Shown one piece after another: positions 57,262-64,000 of a DNA stretch of 64,000 bases. Origin of the DNA: Pilaira anomala (lineage: Eukaryota > Mucoromycota > Mucoromycetes > Mucorales > Mucoraceae); assembly GCA_025716855.1 (NCBI GenBank), contig JAIXMQ010000055.1:1-64000 (forward strand), written 5' to 3'. Position numbers and translations under genes: made by a program. Position 1 is the first letter of the stretch. Each line of letters opens with the position of its first letter. The notes beneath the pieces were generated by a model. That model worked only from the letters and a program-made list of their open reading frames with translations, was not told the origin of the DNA and ran no database searches.

Positions 57262-57560
57262 TTAACTAGTATCAGTCTTGTGTTGGGTATAATAACCACA
57301 GGCAGCTTGGAGCTCGGTATTGAAGAATTATGGGTTGTCACAATACAGACAGTTATGTAGGTACCAGTAATAAACATAAACACGATATCTGGTAGAGGTC
57401 TTTTCGCACAGAACAGCAAGAAATGGAACGAAGAGATAAGTAGATTCTGTGATATAGCCGTTGACACAGGCTTGACTATGTTGTTCGTTAAAACCAGTGG
57501 AACAACGTCATAAGAAGAGTTACGGGCAGTTGCAGTATCAGTAGCATTTTTGAAAAGATC
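57262..57560 (-). pseudogene. Degenerate copy of the secreted eight-cysteine gene (copy 2)
   Basis: The 3' end still reads HKTDTS-stop, with the last Cys changed to Ser. Upstream pieces (SSYDVVP, LAVLCEKTS-like CTACTCTGT..) are recognisable, but the signal peptide is missing and frames shift. It lies in the array in the same orientation, with a downstream flank like that of copy 4. Confidence 0.75.
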
Positions 57561-58214
57561 GCCTTAGTAATATAAATGCTGATACTTTTATTTCGACTCG
57601 AAATTACCAGTATTTTACATTAAACAGAAGTATCACCCCCATTTCCCACACTCTTATCAATTATTTACTATAAGCCTTGTCTGATTCTATAATATACTAC
57701 GCGAAAGTAAATACGCGGATTTATCATGGCTTATGCAGAAGTCAAATTACATTTAAAAGGCCTACACTTTTGAACACAAAGTAAATAATTCCTGTGTTTC
57801 CAGAGATAAAAAGATCTTTTTTTTTTATCAGATTTTAATTTTAAAAGTGACACAAAATTAAAAATGTAAATCAGATAAAATACAACCACTGAGATTTCAT
57901 ACCAAAGATAATTTATGATACTATCCAGTAAAATGGGGCGTGAAGTGCCACAATCCTAATTTTTTTATATCCCTATATGTAATCTTATATTATAGTCGTA
58001 GTACACATACTTAGATTTTTTTTTTTGTCTACGACGCGTGATTTCTGTAATATGTATGAAAAATACTATATTGTAAGGTAAAGTTTTTATGTATTCACTC
58101 ACACGGGATCTACGGGAGCTGTAGCATATAATGCAGACATTAAATTGATATTCCGCGTGTCTAACACGTAAAGAACACATGGAATGTTCGTATTTTTTTT
58201 ATAACAGGAAATAT

Positions 58215-58248
<34 letters not shown>

Positions 58249-59448
58249 CGTAGACTGAACTTTCAACAGCTTTTACATGTGTGTATCATTTATAACTGGT
58301 TATGTTATTTACAAACACCGGGCAAGTTTTTTCATATGATGAAATAAGACTAGAACAATTCCATGATTCCATGTACACTTTGAATGGATAAATTTAGCAT
58401 CCTAGAGCTAAAGAGAAAACAGTAGAGATAGCCTGCAAAGTTTACAAAACTCGTGATCTACATCAGATGTAATATATATTTTACATCTTTTTGGAAAAGA
58501 CTTATTACTTGGTTACGACTAAAAGTTACATTTTTTTTTTTACTTAATGAATCTTATAATCACAGGAAAAGTCAGTTATTATGTTATACATACCTGTGAT
58601 CACAAAAAAAGAAAAAAAGGAACAAATATCTGGTTCCGACAAGGTTTTTCACCTGCGTTTACTCCCCTTTAAAATAGTCGTGTTATATCGTCATTACTTA
58701 AATAACGTATATCCGCTAATTCGGTTAATGCTGTAATATAAAGAAGTAACAAGAATATGTTTGACATAATAATAAAAACATTTAATAAAACTAAATCATT
58801 GATAGCGTTTTAAGAAGAAAAAAGCTCAGAAAACAAAGTTGTAGGACGTTTTCGTTTATTTTTATTTTATATATATAACACATACATAATATTTATTTTT
58901 AAGGTAGCAAACGATTGCGGAATACACTTATTTTTGGTAACTAGAGCGAGTACAAATATAAGGAAAGATATTGTGCTTCATAAGTTATGTTAAATATTTA
59001 CAGGGATATACCTTGTTCTTCTTTTTTTATCTGAATTTGTCGATTACAAAAATAATATTCAGATTGCGGGGATGAGCTTTCTTAAATGACTTTAATTTAA
59101 CAATATACAATTTATAAATATACATCGAAGTAGATCCACTATTTTTTTTTCCCCTTAAAGGCATACGTCGATACCTAAAATAAAGTCGATCATACTAATG
59201 AGACACATATATATGCTGATATGTTTACTATCATCACAACAAGTGTAGTACAATGTGTACATCCGTGAATTAACAAACAATACGCCATATTCTAAAATAA
59301 TGTATGTAATATTGCGTAGCAAATCAATTATGCAAAAAAAAAACAAGATAGTTATGTTATAAAGTTTTATTTTATAATAAATAGAATAATGATTAAATAA
59401 GTGAAAAGAAAATTATTTTTTCTTTATAAATAGGTACTGGCTAACAAT
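57561..59448. other. Spacer in the secreted-protein array
   Basis: 1.9 kb with no supported gene. It includes duplicated upstream sequence of the dead copy (AAAAGGCCTAC..TTTTGAACACAA, near 57755), a poly(A) run of about 29 at 58218-58246, and a CGTAAAGAACACATGGAATG sequence (58167-58186) repeated at 62979-62998 with one change. Confidence 0.45.
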
Positions 59449-59802
59449 TTAACAAGTATCAGTCTTGTGTTGGGCATACCAGGCACAAGCACCTTGGAAT
59501 TCGGCATTGAAGAGCTCTGGGTCATCACCAGTACAAGCAGCCATACAGGTACCAGCAGTAGTCATGAAGGCACGATAGTTAGGAGAGGTCTTTTCACACA
59601 TAACAGCAAGAGATTGGATGAAGAGAGGAGAAGCAGAGTCCATGGTCCAGCCAGTGACATACTTTTGACCAGCTTGTTCGTTACAACCAGTGAAACAAGG
59701 AGTAGAAGGAGCAACATCATAAGAAGGATTGCAGTCAGTAGCAGCAGATACAGCGGTAGCAACGAAGGCGAGGACAGCAGAGAAGGCAATGGCAGCGTGC
59801 AT
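59449..59802 (-). CDS. Small secreted eight-cysteine protein, copy 3
   Basis: 117 residues, 6 shorter than copy 1 because a PATAAA-type stretch after the signal peptide is missing (SAATDCNPSYD versus SAAPATAAATNC). All eight Cys and the CFTGC, MCEKTSPNYRAF and KTDTC blocks are kept; Ala and Glu replace Thr/Val at two sites. Signal peptide MHAAIAFSAVLAFVATAVSA. Downstream flank is of the copy 1 type (ATAGGTACTGGCTAACAATT). Confidence 0.8.
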   Translation of the reverse strand: MHAAIAFSAVLAFVATAVSAATDCNPSYDVAPSTPCFTGCNEQAGQKYVTGWTMDSASPLFIQSLAVMCEKTSPNYRAFMTTAGTCMAACTGDDPELFNAEFQGACAWYAQHKTDTC

Positions 59803-60717
59803 TTTTAATATGATTTTTCTAAGAAATAGATGTTGTTAATCTTTAAACTTTGACTCGAAATCCTTGAGTATTTATACAAAATGAATATTCATTTTACCTC
59901 ATTAAAATCACCAAATATATTCATCCGTGAACGGAAAAAAACGGACTAGTATATGCTCACGTAAAACAGATGGAAAAGTTTTTTTAAAAGGCCTATTGAA
60001 CACAACTTTTTTTTTGTCCGTCATACTACAATAAATCTATCTTATCAGATTTTTTTTTATTTTTTAGAGAAGGGGGGAGGGGGGGGGGGGAGATGAATGG
60101 TTGCCAAAATGATATCAAACACAGATATACGAATCAGTGCAACCCTACTGTAGCATGGTATTAATTATTTCTTAAGAATAATATCAGTCTTACAAAGATT
60201 TAATCATGTGTCTAGTAATGTATATACGTTTAAATATATATAGTTTCCTCTTGTTATCTTTCATGATGAAAGCTTGTTGAATTAACAGAAAGTTTATGTA
60301 ATTGTATTTTTAGTCGCTACTTTTATATGTATTATCTTTTTATTTATTATTTTTAAAGAACATATTTAGCATATTGATGAAAATATTATTTGATTTAAAC
60401 AGTATCGTAGAATATGTAGGTATTTTTTTTTATCTCAAGGAACGAAACATATTTATATAGAACTATTTTTTTTTATTACCTTTTAAATAGAGTTATAACT
60501 AGTTTTACGAGTAGTAGCTTTTTAAAACTAATAAATTTGGAACAAAATAGGTATAATAATACTTATATTCTAGATATCAGAAAATTCATTATTAAAAAAA
60601 AAAGAAATACTAAAAGCAAAAAATATATGGTTTAAATTGAGCAATAATGCATGTTTTATTTGTTAACGAGTTAGAAATAAATAATTTTTAATAAATAAAG
60701 TCTTGTAAAATAAGTAT
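59803..60717. other. Spacer between array copies 3 and 4
   Basis: Promoter of copy 3 (TATTTATACAAA near 59866) plus duplicated upstream sequence and a G-rich stretch at 60074-60091. No other gene was seen. Confidence 0.5.
59932..59950. promoter_or_regulatory. CGG-N7-CGG direct repeat plus ACTAGT upstream of copy 3
   Basis: CGGAAAAAAACGGACTAGT, 130 bp before the copy 3 ATG, spacing identical to copies 1 and 4. Confidence 0.5.
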
Positions 60718-61089
60718 TTAACAAGTATCAGTCTTGTGTTGGGCATACCAGGCACAAGCACCTTGGAATTCGGCATTGAAGAGCTCTGGGTCATCACCAG
60801 TACAAGCAGCCATACAGGTACCAGCAGTAGTCATGAAGGCACGATAGTTAGGAGAGGTCTTTTCACACATAACAGCAAGAGATTGGATGAAGAGAGGAGA
60901 GGTAGAGTCCATGGTCCAGCCAGTGACATACTTTTGACCAGCTTGAACGTTACAACCAGTGAAACAAGTGGTAGAAGGAGCAACATTATAAGAGGGGTTA
61001 CAGTTAGTGGCAGCAGCAGTAGCAGGAGCAGCGGAGACAGCAGAAGCAACGAAGGCGAGGACAGCAGAGAAAGCGATGGCAGCGTGCAT
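60718..61089 (-). CDS. Small secreted eight-cysteine protein, copy 4
   Basis: 123 residues. The mature sequence equals copy 1; only the start of the signal peptide differs (MHAAIAF versus MRSAIAF). At the DNA level the coding region differs from copy 1 at only a few bases, yet its downstream flank matches the dead copy 2 (TTTTTAATAAATAAAG, then AAGTATTTAAC) and not copy 1. TATA-like TATTTATATAAA sits near 61146. Confidence 0.8.
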   Translation of the reverse strand: MHAAIAFSAVLAFVASAVSAAPATAAATNCNPSYNVAPSTTCFTGCNVQAGQKYVTGWTMDSTSPLFIQSLAVMCEKTSPNYRAFMTTAGTCMAACTGDDPELFNAEFQGACAWYAQHKTDTC

Positions 61090-61956
61090 TTTTAATAAGT
61101 AATTGATGTTGATAATATTTTAAATTTTGACACGAAATTCTTTAGTATTTATATAAAAAAAATTGGTTTGAACTTAAAAACAAAATTGTACTCGTTCCAT
61201 TTTTATGGACGGAAAATAACGGATTAGTTACCTAATTTACTTGTGTAAAGAAAGAGATGTCAAATCTTTTTTTAAAAGACCTATTGTATACACATTGCCC
61301 TTTTTTGTCATACCTCTATCAGATGGTTTTTTTTATCAGGTTTTTTTTTAATTTATTTATTTACTGGAGTAATACAGAACAGAAAACTATGACTCAGTAA
61401 CACTGCATTTCATCAATGAACCAATTATTTGAATCGAAGTTCAAGGAATTAGATCAGTTTCACAACGATCACATTTGTGTTTGTATTTTGTATTCAGATA
61501 CACACACTCACATTAAGTCTAATATTAAAGACATTGGTTTATTGAAATTCTTACACAAGAAACTGTTCAATAACAGAAAAGAAACTTATTTCCGCTCTAC
61601 CTACTACTATTTAATTTTTGTATCCATCTTCTTAAAGCATTGAGTTGTATGTTAGTTAATAGAAGATAAACTATGTAGCATTATCTTGTCTCAAAGAAAC
61701 AATACACGAAAAATCATAGATCTTCCTAGTTTGTCTTCTTTTTTTTTTCAGCGTACCACACACAGTTTTGGAGCATTCAGGCGCCGTATCAACGTAATAC
61801 GCACACTTTTATTATTTACACCCTCCCCCCTGATTATTCGAAGAAAAAAAATGAAATAGTAGATGACAATGTAGTTATATTTTATTTGGTAATAAGAAAT
61901 AAATAGTTTTTATAATAAATTAAAGTTTTTGTAAGAGAAAACGTACGAAAGAATAT
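61090..61956. other. Spacer between array copies 4 and 5
   Basis: Promoter of copy 4, then unclassified AT-rich DNA. A plus-strand ORF (61416-61643) has no recognised similarity and overlaps duplicated upstream sequence. Confidence 0.45.
61210..61228. promoter_or_regulatory. CGG-N7-CGG direct repeat plus ATTAGT upstream of copy 4
   Basis: CGGAAAATAACGGATTAGT, 121 bp before the copy 4 ATG; the same seven-base spacing as copies 1 and 3, with one change in the spacer and one in the flanking ACTAGT. Confidence 0.5.
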
Positions 61957-62328
61957 TTAACAAGTATCAGTCTTGTGTTGGGCATACCAGGCACAAGCAC
62001 CTTGGAATTCGGCATTGAAGAGCTCTGGGTCATCACCAGTACAGGCAGCCATACATGTGCCAGCAGCGGTCATAAAAGGAGCATAATCAGCAGAAGTCTT
62101 TTCACACATAACAGCAAGAGAAGAGACAAAGAGAGGAGAAGCAGAGTCCATGGTCCAGCCAGTGACATACTTTTGACCAGCTTGAACGTTACAGCCAGTG
62201 AAACAAGTGGTAGATGGAGCAACATCATAAGAGGGATTACAGTTAGTGGCAGCAGCAGTAGCAGGAGCAGCGGAGACAGCAGAAGCAACGAAGGCGAGAA
62301 CAGCAGAGAAGACAAGGGCAGAATGCAT
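61957..62328 (-). CDS. Small secreted eight-cysteine protein, copy 5
   Basis: 123 residues and the most different intact copy: MHSALVFSAVLAFVASAVSA leader, then changes concentrated in the middle (LFVSSLAVMCEKTSADYAPF for LFIQSLAVMCEKTSPNYRAF). All eight Cys and the last 35 residues are unchanged. No CGG-N7-CGG element is visible upstream; a TATATACACATATAAA-type TATA region lies near 62405. The different promoter suggests separate control. Confidence 0.8.
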   Translation of the reverse strand: MHSALVFSAVLAFVASAVSAAPATAAATNCNPSYDVAPSTTCFTGCNVQAGQKYVTGWTMDSASPLFVSSLAVMCEKTSADYAPFMTAAGTCMAACTGDDPELFNAEFQGACAWYAQHKTDTC

Positions 62329-63620
62329 GATGTTAGATGGCTTGATAATATAGAATTAAACTGATATGTAATTTCTTTTTTTAAAATTCAAAACTCTGCC
62401 TCTTTATATACACATATAAAATAATAAAATAACCATTTAACTAAATGAAGTGAAGGTTCATTATGTTAGAAAATAATAGACTATTATCATTGTAAGTATA
62501 TTTTTTTTTAGCTCAAGATACCTCTAAAGGTACATGTATACTAACTCCTGTTTTGCTAGATCAAAAAATAAATTTATTATCAGATTTTTTCAAGTAGCAC
62601 CAGAAATATTAATAAAAATAAAAGATCAGATAAAGGACGAAGTACGTGAATAAAGCTGAGCTTTGAATTTTGTAAATTACACATCATTTTCATATTTACG
62701 AGAGCGTGTTACAATGTTCATAATTACAGCTACCTATATTTGTCCCTTTGTTTCAATGTTGCAAATGCTCGGTATATTTTTTGTTTTTTCGAGTAAACTT
62801 ATTTTTGTAAAAATGAATATTTTCAATGTAACGAAGGCGATTGAAAAAAAAAAAAGATCAGTCATTGACATAAATACTGACTTCAGTAATAAATAAAAGA
62901 ATATAGTTAACAAGCATGCGACATATATAGATACAAACACACGAAGAACATGAATGATCAGTGTTACTAAATACAAGCGTAAAGAATACATGGAATGTTC
63001 GTTTGACTAGGGGTAGGGGAGGGGGGAGAGTCATGGTATGTAATACCTAATATAAACTGTGTGATACACGTATTTTTACATCTCCATCTGATAAATAATT
63101 AATCTGATAATTATATTATACACGCGGCGTAGCACAGAGTGCAATCTAGTAAGAAGAAAGGGAAAAGAGGTAAATCATTTACAATTGTATGTAAACAATG
63201 TTTATGCATCTTCACCAATTAGGTAAAACTTTTTTTACAAGAATTGAAAGGACTGATCTAAAATGCCATGCAAAAGCTTAAACAAGATAAAGTAGAAAAT
63301 AGCCGAAATCTAACCATTGCGTGGTATACTAGGCTATGAAAAAAGTTAAGGCTAAGAATTAGATTATGGCGTATAGTAGGACAAAAAACAAGGAACTTAA
63401 AAAAAATTTATGGTTCCGAATCTTTACTGTATACTAGGATATTCTATCAACCGCCTCTCCAGAGGCAAGTACGTATAGTGAAATAGAAAGTATCATAAAG
63501 ATAGAAATAAACAAACAATCTGTAAAATGAACCAAATAATTTTTTAGATGAATCCACATTGTACGGCATAAAAATTCCTTGGGTGTTTTGAGACACAAAG
63601 AGAAGTTTATTTCTTTCTTT

Positions 63621-63653
<33 letters not shown>

Positions 63654-63659
63654 ATAGCA
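62329..63659. other. Gene-poor region at the end of the array
   Basis: No supported gene. Contains the repeat CGTAAAGAATACATGGAATG (62979-62998), a G-rich stretch near 63010-63030, a GCCTCT-CC-AGAGGC hairpin at about 63452-63465 and a T-run of about 31 at 63622-63652. Confidence 0.45.
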
Positions 63660-64000
63660 ATGGCACATCCTCATTCGGCTTTACAGATATATCAGTTTCT
63701 ATCTACACTTCACCAGACGTGTCCTGACGCCGGGACGTTTGATTCGATACTATTATCCTTACAGACCCCACGTTTTTCGCCTGTTTCCAGTATTCTTGAT
63801 CGTTGGGCACCTACATTCGCACACCAGATGCCTACTTTATTTGGAGATTTCCAACAGCTCATGGCGAGTGCACAAAGGTCACCTGAATATGACGCTTTAC
63901 TGAGGCGAGTGTCAGAGCATTATCCGCTTATTTACCGTGTTTCTTGTTTCCTCGAAAACGACCTTCAGTTAGAGCTCTTTGTACGTTGCCTTTGTTTGGA
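63660..64000 (+). CDS. Unidentified ORF, 5' part (runs off the window)
   Basis: Open frame of 113 codons from an ATG that follows a 31-T tract by seven bases. It begins MAHPHSALQIYQFLSTLHQT and continues with HQMPTLFGDFQQLMASAQ and YPLIYRVSCFLENDLQLE. No family recognised. Codon use differs from neighbours: more GCC/CTC/CTG/CGA-type GC-ending codons and fewer AT-ending ones. It may be a real gene's first exon or part of a transposable element. The remainder lies beyond the window. Confidence 0.4.
   Translation, partial: MAHPHSALQIYQFLSTLHQTCPDAGTFDSILLSLQTPRFSPVSSILDRWAPTFAHQMPTLFGDFQQLMASAQRSPEYDALLRRVSEHYPLIYRVSCFLENDLQLELFVRCLCL

Overview
The window is nuclear DNA from a filamentous fungus, most probably an early-diverging one of the Mucoromycota (Mucorales type). 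Evidence: AT-rich intergenic DNA full of poly(A)/poly(T) tracts, many short GT..AG introns of about 50-120 bp, single-copy eukaryotic housekeeping genes, and protein variants (RSC7-type domain joined to PHD fingers, zygomycete-style RFX and bHLH factors) that fit this group. The species cannot be named from the sequence alone. All exon structures were worked out by hand from reading frame, splice signals and family similarity.

Layout. 1-10.9 kb: end of an EHD-type endocytic ATPase gene, a YIPF6-like Golgi protein, an ADCK1-like mitochondrial kinase-like protein, an NAD-type short-chain dehydrogenase, an unknown acidic protein, and an SPX-VTC polyphosphate-complex subunit. 11.6-18.4 kb: universal stress protein, RFX transcription factor and aspartyl aminopeptidase, all on the minus strand. 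18.4-21.2 kb: decayed DNA with a broken gene relic and a possible small membrane-protein ORF. 21.2-37.8 kb is gene-dense: forkhead factor, MED6, PHO88, peroxisomal carrier, bHLH factor, biotin-protein ligase, haem oxygenase with an unusual N-terminus, a small membrane protein, mitochondrial p32/MAM33 and WDR48. 37.8-45.0 kb is gene-poor, with only a GNAT acetyltransferase. 45.0-55.0 kb: RAD51, a CLPB/SKD3-like mitochondrial disaggregase, an orphan glycosylated membrane protein, a broken small gene, an RSC7-PHD chromatin protein and an MPV17/SYM1 protein. 55.0-63.6 kb: a MITE-like element, then a tandem array of four intact genes and one dead gene for near-identical small secreted eight-cysteine proteins. 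The window ends inside an unidentified ORF.

Main points. (1) The secreted-protein array has the look of an undescribed lineage-specific system: mature proteins are nearly identical, the copies are mosaics of two downstream-flank types, and three promoters share a CGG-N7-CGG element about 120-130 bp before the ATG. (2) The haem oxygenase carries two tandem CPAF-x(3)-CP modules, which are candidate haem-regulatory motifs. (3) An ankyrin-AAA+ CLPB/SKD3-type protein is encoded in a fungal genome. (4) An X-box lies upstream of RAD51 while the same window encodes an RFX factor. (5) Several convergent neighbours are separated by only a few bases, and one pair overlaps through a shared TCATGA. Functional links beyond this are modest: VTC and PHO88 both touch phosphate handling, and several genes act in mitochondria.
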